A stretch of DNA of 64,000 nt from Nitrososphaerota archaeon (lineage in GTDB: Archaea > Thermoproteota > Nitrososphaeria > Nitrososphaerales > Nitrosopumilaceae): positions 1,067,992-1,131,991 of the forward strand of contig JAGWFT010000001.1 of assembly GCA_028867755.1 (NCBI GenBank), given 5' to 3'. Below the pieces are notes generated by a model, which saw nothing but the letters and a program-made list of their open reading frames with translations, was not told the origin of the DNA and did no database searches. This document shows positions 17,959 through 27,670 of this stretch, piece after piece (the first letter of the stretch is position 1; each line of letters opens with the position of its first letter). The position numbers and the translations under genes were made by a program.

Positions 17959-18279
17959 ATGGAGCACATTGCACCAGAAGAATTTGATTCAAAGATATTA
18001 AACAACGGCAAGAAAACGCTTGTTCTGTTTTATGCTAGCTGGTGCCCTTATTGTGCAAATTTCAAACCTTCTTTTGAATCTGCTAATGTTAACAATGTAG
18101 TAAAGGTTGAAGCTCTTGTAGATGAGGATGAGAATCCACTTTGGGATAGATTTAACATTCAAGCAGTGCCCACAATGATTGCTTTTGAAAACGGTAAAGT
18201 AGTTGCTAGAAAGGATGCAAGAAAACATGTTGGCCTTACAAGAGAAGACATGGAATCAATAATAAAAGAATTAACTTGA
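17959..18279 (+). CDS. Thioredoxin-like protein
   Basis: A 106-residue cytoplasmic thioredoxin fold with WCPYC (Cys29, Cys32) in LVLFYASWCPYCANF and the cis-Pro loop QAVPTMIAFENG. The CPYC dipeptide is that of glutaredoxins and some thioredoxins and implies a fairly oxidising potential, which is known chemistry rather than seen here. It reduces disulfides of partner proteins. Its end overlaps the convergent HIT gene by nine bases. Confidence 0.9.
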   Translation: MEHIAPEEFDSKILNNGKKTLVLFYASWCPYCANFKPSFESANVNNVVKVEALVDEDENPLWDRFNIQAVPTMIAFENGKVVARKDARKHVGLTREDMESIIKELT

Positions 18280-18684
18280 TTTTATAAAACTCTTAATTTT
18301 ATTAGATAATTCTGCCAATTCCTGATCAGTTACAATCATTCTTCTTTTCCATGGATTAATCGTTTTTTCATATCTCGGGATTATATGTACATGAACATGT
18401 GGGATTATCTGATTTGCTACTCTACCATTATTTTGACCAATGTTAAAGCCATCTGCGCCCGTAGCTTGTAATACTGCTCTTGCCACCAGCGGGACTTTGG
18501 CAAATAATGACGACACCCCATCTGTTGGCATGTCAATTATTTTTTCATGGTGTTCTCGTGGAATAACAAGCGAGTGTCCAAGCTGTATTGGATATCTGTC
18601 CATTATTGCAATATGTGTCCTGTCTTCATAAATCACATGCGCTTTTTTTCTTCCCTCAATTATATCACAGAAAATACAGGCCAT
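18271..18684 (-). CDS. HIT-family nucleotide hydrolase
   Basis: A 137-residue histidine-triad protein. The catalytic triad is HVHVH (His96, His98, His100) followed by IIPR. The N-terminal CIFC pair plus His residues (Cys3, Cys6) is the zinc site common in HINT-type members. The protein likely splits nucleoside phosphoramidates or dinucleotide polyphosphates; the exact substrate is not decided. It converges with thioredoxin. Confidence 0.92.
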   Translation of the reverse strand: MACIFCDIIEGRKKAHVIYEDRTHIAIMDRYPIQLGHSLVIPREHHEKIIDMPTDGVSSLFAKVPLVARAVLQATGADGFNIGQNNGRVANQIIPHVHVHIIPRYEKTINPWKRRMIVTDQELAELSNKIKSFIKSS

Positions 18685-18947
18685 GAGATTCTCCGTTTCT
18701 CCATTTTATTTATAGTATGGGACAGCAGAACAGAATTCTTGTAAAATCAGTATCTAAAATTCTGATTTGTGATACATGCCATTTATACTGCATTCAACGT
18801 ATAAAGCATTACAGGTAAGAGACACAACAAACAAAACCAGTTGTCACATAGTTAATTTTGTAGATATGGTATTTTGTGGCATTCTCATAATTTCGATATA
18901 AAGTACATATTCAAGACCAAATAAATCATAGGCTATAGAAAACGCTT

Positions 18948-19589
18948 ATGTATACGAGAAATCAACCTTCGCTAATGCACAAGCGAATTATTAAAACTTC
19001 AAGCGCAGTAGTAGCTGCGCTAGTTCTAACGCTTGTGGGAGCTAATTCATCTGCTTATGCACTGTCAGGTCATGGTGTATCTTATGCACCATCATTTGGT
19101 AGCACATATGCTGGTTCTGCACTAGGTAGTGTACCATTATACTACAACGATGGTTTGACCATCAATGGACACACTTACAACATATCCAATTATGTACAAA
19201 CAATACCAACCAAAACACTCTATGTAGGTTCACCTGCAACCATAACAGTCAAACTATGGGAATATGGCGGCACATACCAAATTCAAGGTGTTGCACTGTT
19301 CCTTAATGTAAGTGGCTATAGTCCAAGCGCTGGAGACAGCGATACATGGGTACAATACTCCAAAATAACCGGGGTTACTGTACATGATCCTCATAACATG
19401 CTTGGTACAACCACAGCGGATGTCAAATATGACAAAGCCTTCATGTATGTAACATTCCATATGGTGCCAAGCAAACCAATGAATACGTCATGGATGATTT
19501 TTACAGCATGGGATCAGCAATTATCAGTCGGCACTGCAAAGGTAATCAATGGGGTTAATTTCTCATACGTGCCATTTGCATACCATTAA
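18948..19589 (+). CDS. Secreted hypothetical protein
   Basis: The 213-residue product has a basic N-terminus and a hydrophobic signal (SSAVVAALVLTLVGANSSAYA), with a likely cleavage after AYA near residue 38. The mature part is rich in Tyr, Thr, Gly, Ser and beta strands (TLYVGSPATITVKLWEYGG) with two NxS/T-type sites. Met10 could be the true start. No anchor follows, so it may be released or held by the S-layer. I do not recognise a family with a known role. Confidence 0.65.
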   Translation: MYTRNQPSLMHKRIIKTSSAVVAALVLTLVGANSSAYALSGHGVSYAPSFGSTYAGSALGSVPLYYNDGLTINGHTYNISNYVQTIPTKTLYVGSPATITVKLWEYGGTYQIQGVALFLNVSGYSPSAGDSDTWVQYSKITGVTVHDPHNMLGTTTADVKYDKAFMYVTFHMVPSKPMNTSWMIFTAWDQQLSVGTAKVINGVNFSYVPFAYH

Positions 19590-19719
19590 GTGTTAAACTC
19601 CCTCAAGTTTCATAACTTTTTTTGCTATCTTATTTGGTCAGTACTGGATTAACAATTTAACATAGAACACTATCGTCAGATATAGTTAATTAGGGTAGAA
19701 TTTTGACGTTTATCGTTAA

Positions 19720-20322
19720 ATGGGCAAAAAAGAAAGAGAAGTACGAGAACAAGAACGTGAGAGCTTTTACGATAAACGTCAAAAACAGCAATTCAAGTAC
19801 AAGGCAATTGGAATAGGAGTACTAGTGGGCATAATAGCTGTACTTGCAGTTTCAAGTTATAATTTCTATATTTTATCCACTCAGGTGGTTCCACAAGGTA
19901 TGCCTCCTGGAGCAGGTCATCTTGGAGGTGTCAACATGCGTGCCGGAATGCTAACTATGATTTTTGGCCAACAATTCGATTATTCGTCTCCTGCATACCA
20001 GATAAAAAGCAGATATATCGATTTTGAAAAGAGTAATGGAGAAACAATACACATGCATGCGGCAAACGTAACCCTTGGTTTCTTGTTTAATTCATTACAC
20101 ATCGGAATAACCGACAAGTGTTTTACATTTCCTGACAAGCGTGATTTTTGTACTGATGACAAATACAGTCTCAAGTTCTTTGTAAATCACCGTCAAGTTC
20201 AAGACATTACTAATTACGTGATCAAAGATAATGACAGAGTTCTGATATCTTATGGCAACGAGAACTCCACACAAATAGATGCACAGTTAGCAAAGCTAGA
20301 TACTTTTGATATTACGTCCTAA
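19720..20322 (+). CDS. Single-pass membrane protein with extracytoplasmic domain
   Basis: A 200-residue product with a highly charged cytoplasmic N-terminus (KKEREVREQERESFYDKRQK), one helix (AIGIGVLVGIIAVLAVSS, about 30-47) and an outer domain with two cysteines (KCFTFPDKRDFC) that could form a disulfide, plus histidines in GETIHMHAANVTLG. It looks like a conserved thaumarchaeal protein family of unknown role. It converges with the next gene, overlapping four bases. Confidence 0.7.
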   Translation: MGKKEREVREQERESFYDKRQKQQFKYKAIGIGVLVGIIAVLAVSSYNFYILSTQVVPQGMPPGAGHLGGVNMRAGMLTMIFGQQFDYSSPAYQIKSRYIDFEKSNGETIHMHAANVTLGFLFNSLHIGITDKCFTFPDKRDFCTDDKYSLKFFVNHRQVQDITNYVIKDNDRVLISYGNENSTQIDAQLAKLDTFDITS

Positions 20323-21131
20323 GACTCGTTTAAAATATCTTTTAATGTTTTAAATTCTTCAAGTGTAATCTCGCCTTTGGCCAATCTACTTTTTAGAACC
20401 ATTAAAGCATAATCGTCTTTGGTTTCATTATCATCGTGGGATGACAATTCAGATTCTTTATTATCAGTAGTTTCAGAGTCGCATTTCTTCTTTCTTAGGT
20501 ACAAAATTAACCCTACAATACCAGCTCCACAGATAGCCATGAGTGGATAAAGAATATTTTTGAAATCATAACTAGTTGAGGATTGTTCTGAATGATACAC
20601 TGTTGAATTAATTTTTGATACTGTCACGGTATCAGTAATATTTACACTGTGTTCTACGATGGAATTAGAATGTTGTAAATTAAGCGACTTCAACACAGTA
20701 TTATTTTCAGCGATATTTTGAGATGTTTGTGAGTTATTTTGAGTAGATGTTTGATGATTTACTGGAGAGCCATCAGGAGAAAAGTCAAAAGATATGGTCT
20801 TTCCACCAGATTCATCGGTGACAAATGCTGTTGCTCCATATGTTCCCTTGAGAGAAAACTGGTTTGGATCATTAGTATTAATAATTATGTGGAAGATACC
20901 ATTTGAATCAGACGCATTACTAGTAATCAGGACAAGTTTTCCATAAGGATCATGAATTACAAGGTTGACCGATTTTTGAGCATCTGCTTTATCAACAGTT
21001 CCTGTAAAATACATGTTCATATACGTAGCATATGACGGTCTATCAGTTTGTAATGATTCCACTTCAGCATATGCTGGAATAATAGCTAGAGAAAACACGC
21101 ACAGTACCAATAATGACACATGGCCAAACAT
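20319..21131 (-). CDS. Surface protein with Ig-like domain, membrane helix and SHOCT tail
   Basis: The 270-residue product has a signal peptide (HVSLLVLCVFSLAIIPAYA), an Ig-like beta domain of about 90 residues (SVNLVIHDPYGKLVLITSNA), a Ser/Thr/Asn-rich linker with several NxS/T sites, a membrane helix (NILYPLMAICGAGIVGLILYLRKKK) and a cytoplasmic tail ending in a SHOCT motif (LKSRLAKGEITLEEFKTLK). SHOCT is a short oligomerisation/binding motif. The layout suggests a receptor or structural link across the membrane. Confidence 0.75.
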   Translation of the reverse strand: MFGHVSLLVLCVFSLAIIPAYAEVESLQTDRPSYATYMNMYFTGTVDKADAQKSVNLVIHDPYGKLVLITSNASDSNGIFHIIINTNDPNQFSLKGTYGATAFVTDESGGKTISFDFSPDGSPVNHQTSTQNNSQTSQNIAENNTVLKSLNLQHSNSIVEHSVNITDTVTVSKINSTVYHSEQSSTSYDFKNILYPLMAICGAGIVGLILYLRKKKCDSETTDNKESELSSHDDNETKDDYALMVLKSRLAKGEITLEEFKTLKDILNES

Positions 21132-21368
21132 CTCTGTTATTCCAATACTGGAAATTATTAAAAATACGTAGAATTGTGAAGAAGTGTTAATTAAATGAGA
21201 AATAGTTGACTAATCTCTTGGTCAGAACACGTCTTGTAAAGAAATTACAAGTAGTTTGTTCATCTCAATGGAGCTATGTGTCTAGTTCTTGTAGTTATGG
21301 TATTCTAATATCATGTATCCTATTTACAAAATATATGACAAGAGCGACTAAATCTGTAGTGATATACA

Positions 21369-22751
21369 ATGATACGCAAAATTAGTCCAAAAGCATCTCG
21401 CAAGACGATGGTCTTAATACTTGGAGGAGGGTTTGCAGGAAGTAACGTACTGCGGGAGATTCAAAATAAGTTTAACAATGATGCTGAAGTAACTCTGATC
21501 AGTCAAGATAATTTTTTCCTTTTTACACCAATGTTGCCCGAGGTTTCTTCTGGAATGCTTCATCCAAGTGATATTTCCACTCCAATCAGAACTTTTTGTA
21601 AGACTGCAAATTTTTGCCATGCAAGAGTTCTTTCAATTAACCTAGAAAGTAAAACAGTTACAGTGATTAGAATATTTGATCAAAAAGAGACTACGCTTGA
21701 ATATGATTATATGGTTCTTGCCATGGGAAGCAAGGATAACTTTTTTGGAAATGCCAACATTGAGGAATTTGCGTTTACAATAAAGACATTAGAAGATGCC
21801 ATTGCAATAAGAAACCATATAATTAGCGTACTTGAATGCGCAGACCAAGAAAGGGATAGCATACTGCAGGAACAACTTTTACGGTTTGTTGTAGTTGGAG
21901 GAGGGTTTGCTGGAGTAGAGATTGCAACAGAGATAAATCATTTCTTGCATGATGCTGCAAAAAACTTTTATAAAAATATAGATTTAAAAAAAATACAGAC
22001 GATAATAGTTTCAGCAAGAAACGGAATCCTACCAGAAGTTGGAGAAGATCTTGGCAACTTTGCACTAGACTATGTAAAAAAGTCTGGAATCGAGGTAATA
22101 ACAAATACAAAAGCAGTAGACGCGGGAGAAGACCACATATTGCTCAGTGATAACACACTCATTCCATGTGCTACTATGATATGGGCTGGCGGTGTCATAG
22201 TAGATCCACTAGTATCATCACTCAAATGCGAGCATGGCGCCTCAGGTCGTGTGATAGTTGATCAATATCTAAGACTCAAAGAACATCCAAACATATTTGC
22301 ACTCGGGGATTGTGTACACTTGGTAGATCATCATACCGGTTCAGTTTATCCCACTACAGCTCAAATTGCAATAAGACAAGCTAAAATTGTATCAGAGAAT
22401 CTTGCTGCCAAGATATATGGTCAAGAGAATGCGATGAAAATTTTTGACTATCAAAACAAAGGAGTCATGGCCACAATTGGAAAATGCACTGGTGTGGCAT
22501 TAATTAATGGAAGAAAAGTTTTTGGATTACAAGCTTGGTTATTGTGGCGATTATTTTACTGGTTAAACCTACCTACAAATGAGAAGAAAGTAAAAGTTGC
22601 TTTTGATTGGCTTCTTCATGCCGTATTTAGGTCAGACATAATGACAGTAGGGTTTATCAAGAAAAAGACTCTGACAAGACTTGAAACTCCAATCTATTCA
22701 GTTCTAGAAAGAAGCCAAGAAGAGTCTTTTGATAACACGTCTTACCTATAA
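21369..22751 (+). CDS. NDH-2-type FAD-dependent NAD(P)H dehydrogenase
   Basis: A 460-residue pyridine-nucleotide-disulfide oxidoreductase fold. An FAD-binding GGGFAG is near residue 20, a second Rossmann VVVGGGFAGVEIA at about 175 for NAD(P)H, the ATG-like MVLAMGS, and IFALGDCVHL near the C-terminal FAD contact. The C-terminal amphipathic part (LQAWLLWRLFYWLNL) would attach it to the membrane. It probably passes electrons from NADH to a quinone without pumping protons. A sulfide:quinone-type relative is less likely because the redox cysteines of that family are not evident. Confidence 0.86.
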   Translation: MIRKISPKASRKTMVLILGGGFAGSNVLREIQNKFNNDAEVTLISQDNFFLFTPMLPEVSSGMLHPSDISTPIRTFCKTANFCHARVLSINLESKTVTVIRIFDQKETTLEYDYMVLAMGSKDNFFGNANIEEFAFTIKTLEDAIAIRNHIISVLECADQERDSILQEQLLRFVVVGGGFAGVEIATEINHFLHDAAKNFYKNIDLKKIQTIIVSARNGILPEVGEDLGNFALDYVKKSGIEVITNTKAVDAGEDHILLSDNTLIPCATMIWAGGVIVDPLVSSLKCEHGASGRVIVDQYLRLKEHPNIFALGDCVHLVDHHTGSVYPTTAQIAIRQAKIVSENLAAKIYGQENAMKIFDYQNKGVMATIGKCTGVALINGRKVFGLQAWLLWRLFYWLNLPTNEKKVKVAFDWLLHAVFRSDIMTVGFIKKKTLTRLETPIYSVLERSQEESFDNTSYL

Positions 22752-22923
22752 GACATAAAATTTCAGATATTGCCAGATATTATTAGGAATAATGTTATGT
22801 ATGTCTGAGATATATTCTAGAAATTTACTAAAAATAGAGACTGGATTTAAATCGTATCATAAAGGCTGTTTTTAGTTTGAAATGGCAAAGTACAAAATGC
22901 TCTACTTACTTTAAAAAATCAAG

Positions 22924-24189
22924 TTGAAAAGAAGGCTATCACAGAGTCATGAAACTCTAATCCTTGTTACATCGCTTGTCATTTGTATCGCGTTTATTTG
23001 GTACTTGCCCTTGAATGTTTATGCACAATCTAACCAAAATGTAACCATTTCTTCAGGTATCAGCAGTTCACCGATACAGTTTGATAAAAAAGTCTTTTCT
23101 TGGACTGATAGAGTTGGCATCACAATATACGCTCCAGATTTTAATTCTGACCCTAACTTGATTGATACCATTGGGGATACAGAGGATGACAAGATAAATG
23201 TGTGTACAACTGGTCACTGCATTCCATACAAGCTAGTTGAGACTGGAACTAACACTGGTGTTTTTTCCGGTTATGTAGATCTGACAGGTGACCCCAGCCA
23301 GAAAGGAGCTTCAGGAATAGATGGAAATGGCGAGAATCCATCTGGCATGACCTCAACATGCAATACGATATGTGGTCCTACAGATGGTATGCTTCCAACT
23401 ACAGGAAACGATGGGATTTCTGTTTCTTTTGAGTATTCACGAGATCAAACAGTAACAGGTTCTGCTCTAATTCGCTGGCACATGGGAGAAATTCAATGGT
23501 TGCAACCAAACTACTCATCAAGCAGTCAAGGCACGCTACAAATCGTAGATCCAGACATGAGCATTGTTCCAGATGCAATAAACAAGTTTGACACAAACGT
23601 CTGGTCAGACTCAGACTCGGGCGGAATTAAACTTACAATGACTGAGACAGACAAAGGAACAGGGGTCTTTCAAGGTACAGTTGATTTTACTACACAGTAT
23701 CCCTCTTCCGGAAACAGATTACATGTATCTGATGGTGATACCGTTACAGGTCAATATATCGACAGAACTCTACCTCCTCCATATTCTCCGTCAGATCAAT
23801 CAAAATTAACTGCAGTTACTACAGTTGGTACTTTGTTGCCACCATTAGAAAGTGTCCCTGCCAGTAATGCAAGAATAATTGATTCCACTGGCAAAGAACT
23901 TGACAAGGTAATGACAGACCAGCAAGTGCAAATTGTTTCAGATGTCACAAACAAACTAAACAAAGATCAAGAGTTTGCCTACCTAGTACAGATTCAAGAT
24001 AGTAATGGCATCACTCTTTCATTATCTTGGATAACAGGTTCGTTATTACCAAACCAAAGTATGAGTTTGAGTCAATCGTGGAGCCCAAAGTCTCCTGGAA
24101 CATACACTGCACAGATATTTGTATGGCAAGGTGTAACTAGCCCTAATGCTTTATCTCCCCCGTTAACACTACAGATTCCTACATCGTAA
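22924..24189 (+). CDS. S-layer-type surface protein
   Basis: The 421-residue product starts at TTG and has a signal/anchor helix (LILVTSLVICIAFIWYLPL). The mature part has two repeats of the domain seen in thaumarchaeal S-layer proteins: FSWTDRVGITIYAPDFNSDP..IGDT..YKLVETGTNTGVFSGYV and LQIVDPDMS..SDSGGIKLTMTETDKGTGVFQGTV. Paired cysteines (CTTGHC, CNTIC) may form disulfides. A C-terminal domain (VQIVSDVTNKL) follows. It is shorter than the main S-layer protein of these archaea, so it may be an accessory lattice protein. Confidence 0.78.
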   Translation: MKRRLSQSHETLILVTSLVICIAFIWYLPLNVYAQSNQNVTISSGISSSPIQFDKKVFSWTDRVGITIYAPDFNSDPNLIDTIGDTEDDKINVCTTGHCIPYKLVETGTNTGVFSGYVDLTGDPSQKGASGIDGNGENPSGMTSTCNTICGPTDGMLPTTGNDGISVSFEYSRDQTVTGSALIRWHMGEIQWLQPNYSSSSQGTLQIVDPDMSIVPDAINKFDTNVWSDSDSGGIKLTMTETDKGTGVFQGTVDFTTQYPSSGNRLHVSDGDTVTGQYIDRTLPPPYSPSDQSKLTAVTTVGTLLPPLESVPASNARIIDSTGKELDKVMTDQQVQIVSDVTNKLNKDQEFAYLVQIQDSNGITLSLSWITGSLLPNQSMSLSQSWSPKSPGTYTAQIFVWQGVTSPNALSPPLTLQIPTS

Positions 24190-24299
24190 TAAATCAAATT
24201 TCTAACAGCCTATAATTCCAAATCCAAAATTAAAGTTAGGTTGGAACTAATCTTAAGAAGGCTAAAATTATACCAAGTCTCAAGGCCTTTTGTTATCTA

Positions 24300-25976
24300 A
24301 TGGAAATATCAAGCAGAAATGTAGTTGATGGCCCGTCAAGGGCACCCCACAGAGCAATGTACAAAGCAATGGGGTTAACAGATAATGATCTTGGAAAACC
24401 ATTCGTGGGAGTCTCACATACAGGTAATGAAGCAACCCCATGTAATATTCACCTTGGTAGATTGGCCTTGCATGCAAAAAATGGTGTTCAAGAATCTGGC
24501 GGAACCCCAAGAGAGTTTTCTACAATTGCAGTAAGTGATGGAATAGCAATGGGTCACGAGGGCATGAAGTCTTCACTGGTCAGTAGAGAAGTAATAGCTG
24601 ATTCTATTGAATTAATGGTAAGAGCACATCAGTATGATGGGCTTGTAGGAATAGCAGGATGTGACAAGAGTTTACCAGGTTCTATGATGGCCATGGCACG
24701 ATTGAACATCCCATCAGTTTTTGTTTATGGTGGAACCATAATGCCTGGAATTTACGAAGGAAAACAAGTCACAGTTCAAGACGTTTACGAAGCAGTAGGG
24801 GCATATGATGCAGGACAGCTAACTCTTGAGGCGCTCAAGAATTTGGAGAACGTAGCATGCCCAAACGCTGGCTCTTGTGGAGGCATGTACACTGCAAATA
24901 CAATGGCATCGATTAGTGAAGCCATTGGAATTGCATTGCCTGGAAGCGCATCTCCTCCTGCAGAAGATCCTAGAAGAGAGAAAATTGTCTACCAAAGCGG
25001 CAAGGCAGTCATGAACTTGCTTGAAAATGGAATAAGGCCAAAAGACATTCTTACATATGAGGCATTTGAGAATGCAATAACTATTGCTAATGCCATAGGT
25101 GGTTCTACAAATGCAGTATTGCATCTTCTAGCACTATCTAGAGAAATCGGCATAAACTTGACCCTTGAAGATTTTGAAAAAGTGAGAAAACGCACACCGC
25201 ATATTGCAGATATGAGGCCTGGGGGATTTTATGTCATGCTAGATCTTGATAAGATAGGCGGAATTCCTCTAATAATGAAAAGTCTGCAGAAAAAAAATCT
25301 CTTAAATGGAAATGCATTGACTGTCACAGGAAAGACAATGAAGCAAAATTTGGATTCCATACAACTTTCTTTTGATGAGAATCAAAAAGTACTAAAACCT
25401 ATAGAAGCACCAATTCACAGTGTAGGAACTCTAACCATACTTCGAGGAACCCTTGCTCCAGATGGAGCTGTTGTCAAAGTAGCTGGAATGCATACAACAG
25501 AATTTCGAGGAAAAGCCAGAGTATTTGACAGAGAGGAAGATGCATTTGACGCAATATCAAAACGCGAGATTAAGGAAAATGATGTAGTTGTTATCAGGTA
25601 TGAGGGTCCAAAGGGTGGCCCAGGTATGAGAGAGATGCTCGGAGTCACAGCTGCACTGGTTGGACAAAAATTAGGTGAGAAGGTAGCACTTGTTACAGAT
25701 GGAAGATTCTCAGGTGCCACTAGAGGTTTAATGATAGGGCATGTATCTCCAGAAGCTGCAGTTGGCGGAAACATTGCATTGGTAAAAGACGGCGATGAAA
25801 TTATAATCAACATTGAAAAGAACAGTATAGATATCATGGTACCAGAAAATGAACTTGCAGAACGCAGAAAGCAATGGAAGCCAAGAAAACCAAATTATGA
25901 AAAAGGCGCATTGGCAAAATTTGCCTCACTTGTCACCTCAGCATCTGAAGGGGCAATAACAAAACCCAAGTGGTAG
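24300..25976 (+). CDS. ilvD: Dihydroxy-acid dehydratase
   Basis: The 558-residue Fe-S enzyme dehydrates dihydroxy-isovalerate or -methylvalerate in Val/Ile/Leu synthesis. Cluster and metal motifs are present: [28 protein letters not shown] and [16 protein letters not shown], with the C-terminal [20 protein letters not shown] segment. A TATA-like CTAAAATTATA lies about 25-30 bases before the ATG, consistent with a leaderless message and no leader peptide, unlike ilvB. It is separate from ilvBN-leuAB at 49 kb. Confidence 0.96.
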   Translation: MEISSRNVVDGPSRAPHRAMYKAMGLTDNDLGKPFVGVSHTGNEATPCNIHLGRLALHAKNGVQESGGTPREFSTIAVSDGIAMGHEGMKSSLVSREVIADSIELMVRAHQYDGLVGIAGCDKSLPGSMMAMARLNIPSVFVYGGTIMPGIYEGKQVTVQDVYEAVGAYDAGQLTLEALKNLENVACPNAGSCGGMYTANTMASISEAIGIALPGSASPPAEDPRREKIVYQSGKAVMNLLENGIRPKDILTYEAFENAITIANAIGGSTNAVLHLLALSREIGINLTLEDFEKVRKRTPHIADMRPGGFYVMLDLDKIGGIPLIMKSLQKKNLLNGNALTVTGKTMKQNLDSIQLSFDENQKVLKPIEAPIHSVGTLTILRGTLAPDGAVVKVAGMHTTEFRGKARVFDREEDAFDAISKREIKENDVVVIRYEGPKGGPGMREMLGVTAALVGQKLGEKVALVTDGRFSGATRGLMIGHVSPEAAVGGNIALVKDGDEIIINIEKNSIDIMVPENELAERRKQWKPRKPNYEKGALAKFASLVTSASEGAITKPKW

Positions 25977-25990
25977 TCTACATTACATCT

Positions 25991-26206
25991 TTAGTACTTT
26001 GGAATATGGTATTGACAGAAAAAGCGCATCTTTTGCCCTGTCTGTTTGGCAGTTACTGAAATCCCATCTTCTAGGCCTTTATCACATATAGTACATACTG
26101 CCTCTTTCACTGTTGTTTTTACTGACGCTTTTCTTTTTAAGAAATATAGATCTTGAAAAAGTAGAGCATTACTACTATTTGCTCGCCGAGCCAGTACCTG
26201 AGACAT
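25991..26206 (-). CDS. Small zinc-binding protein (71 aa)
   Basis: The conserved-looking part is the C-terminal half, with VCTICDKGLEDG and RFFCQYHIPKY, giving Cys-x2-Cys and Cys-x2-His ligands for one zinc. The ATG at 26206 has a box A (reverse complement, about 26229-26236) 27 bases upstream, which supports it. A GTG at 26110, with its own TATA-like sequence about 30 bases before, would give only the zinc domain (39 residues). Function is unknown. Confidence 0.65.
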   Translation of the reverse strand: MSQVLARRANSSNALLFQDLYFLKRKASVKTTVKEAVCTICDKGLEDGISVTAKQTGQKMRFFCQYHIPKY

Positions 26207-26228
26207 GCATTATAGATCGTCCCCAGCG

Positions 26229-26314
26229 CATATAAAGGTACCGTACCATACCGTAACTTCCACTTGTAAGGTAGCTTAATTTTAAATATAGATAGAACCG
26301 AATGATTCGTATGG
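26229..26314 (+). promoter_or_regulatory. trp operon promoter with spaced direct repeats
   Basis: Box A TTTAAATATA at 26281-26290 lies 25-30 bases before the trpE start, so the message is leaderless. Upstream are two TACCGTA copies (26239-26245 and 26249-26255), exactly ten bases apart, and the first is within the palindrome GGTAC-C-GTACC (26237-26247). One helical turn between copies suggests a protein-binding site. It also overlaps the promoter of the divergent small zinc-protein gene. Confidence 0.5.
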
Positions 26315-27670
26315 GTGGCCACATTTGGACATTCGAACCTTAAGATAGTACCCCTAGATTATTCTGGCTCCCAATTTGATCTGTATAACAAAATCTCTAG
26401 GAACTTTGAGTATTCATTTCTCTTTGAATCATTAACTGGACCTGAAGAGCTAGCAGAAACATCAATCATGGGGTTTGACCCTTCAGTTATAGTCAAAGGT
26501 TTTGCAGATAGAATAACACTTCATTACAAAAATGGTACAACTACTGTCATCAAGACAAAAGATCCACTATCAGAGATCAAAAAATTACTTCATCAGGTTC
26601 CAGATCAGAAATACAGATACGTTGGCGGAGCAGTAGGGGTCATCAACTATGACGCTATCAGATTGTGGGAAAAAATTCCAGATTCACATAACAAAAATAA
26701 CTCACCTGTAATGGAATTTGGAATTTATGATGACGGGATTATTTATGACAATAAAGAAAAAAAATCATTTTATCTCTATTATGATATAAACAGAATACAA
26801 AGACTTTCTTACAACGATACCAACTTTGGAGAGTTTTCCATGTCAGACGTTGAAGAAAATCTAGACAAGGAATATTTTGAGAACATGGTAAAGAAAGCAA
26901 AAAAGTACATACACGATGGAGATATTTTTCAGGTCGTACTTTCAAGAAAATTTAATTTTAGTGCTAATGGGGATTTACTGAAAGTCTACAAATCACTCAG
27001 ACAAGTTAATCCATCTCCCTACATGTATCATATAAAATTAAACAATAAAACCATGATAGGATCTAGTCCAGAAATGTTATTACGTATTACTGGAAACACT
27101 GCTGAAACTTTCCCTATAGCTGGAACAAGGCCAATTACAGACGATGAAAAAAAGAACGAGTCTATGAAGGAAGAATTACTACATGATGAGAAAGAATTAG
27201 CAGAACATACCATGTTAGTAGACCTAGGTCGCAACGATATTGGACGGGTTTGTAAATACGGCTCGGTGCACGTAAAGGATCTCATGGCAGTAAAGAGATT
27301 CAGCCATGTACAGCACATAGTTACCCACGTAGTGGGTACACTTGATAAAAAATACGACATGTTTGACGCAGTCAAGGCAGTATTTCCCGCTGGTACTGTT
27401 TCTGGTGCTCCAAAGATAAGGGCAATGGAAATAATAGATGAATTAGAACCAGATGCAAGAGGCCCTTATGCTGGAGCTATAGGATATTTCTCTTTTAATG
27501 GATGCTGTGATTTTGCAATTGCAATAAGAACAATTTTCATGGATGGAACTCAAGGTTTTATCCAAACAGGTGCAGGAATTGTTTCTGATTCAGTATCAGA
27601 GAATGAATGGATGGAAACTCAGCACAAGGCAAATGCAATGATATCAGCCCTAAAGGAGGCCACCAGATGA
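26315..27670 (+). CDS. trpE: Anthranilate synthase component I
   Basis: The 451-residue chorismate-using subunit makes anthranilate with ammonia from TrpG. It begins at GTG, the only usable start after the in-frame TGA and next to the inferred transcription start. The feedback-site region SFLFESLTGPEELA matches the tryptophan-binding LLES-type motif, and the catalytic block FPAGTVSGAPKIRAME and GAGIVSDSVSENEW are intact. It is the first gene of trpEGDCBA; its TGA overlaps the trpG ATG. Confidence 0.95.
   Translation: MATFGHSNLKIVPLDYSGSQFDLYNKISRNFEYSFLFESLTGPEELAETSIMGFDPSVIVKGFADRITLHYKNGTTTVIKTKDPLSEIKKLLHQVPDQKYRYVGGAVGVINYDAIRLWEKIPDSHNKNNSPVMEFGIYDDGIIYDNKEKKSFYLYYDINRIQRLSYNDTNFGEFSMSDVEENLDKEYFENMVKKAKKYIHDGDIFQVVLSRKFNFSANGDLLKVYKSLRQVNPSPYMYHIKLNNKTMIGSSPEMLLRITGNTAETFPIAGTRPITDDEKKNESMKEELLHDEKELAEHTMLVDLGRNDIGRVCKYGSVHVKDLMAVKRFSHVQHIVTHVVGTLDKKYDMFDAVKAVFPAGTVSGAPKIRAMEIIDELEPDARGPYAGAIGYFSFNGCCDFAIAIRTIFMDGTQGFIQTGAGIVSDSVSENEWMETQHKANAMISALKEATR

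Noticed and set aside
26302..26343. Short ORF MIRMGGHIWTFEP over the trpE start as a Trp leader peptide
   Set aside because: Only one Trp, overlaps the trpE start, and box A places transcription start at or after it; no hairpin or T-run.
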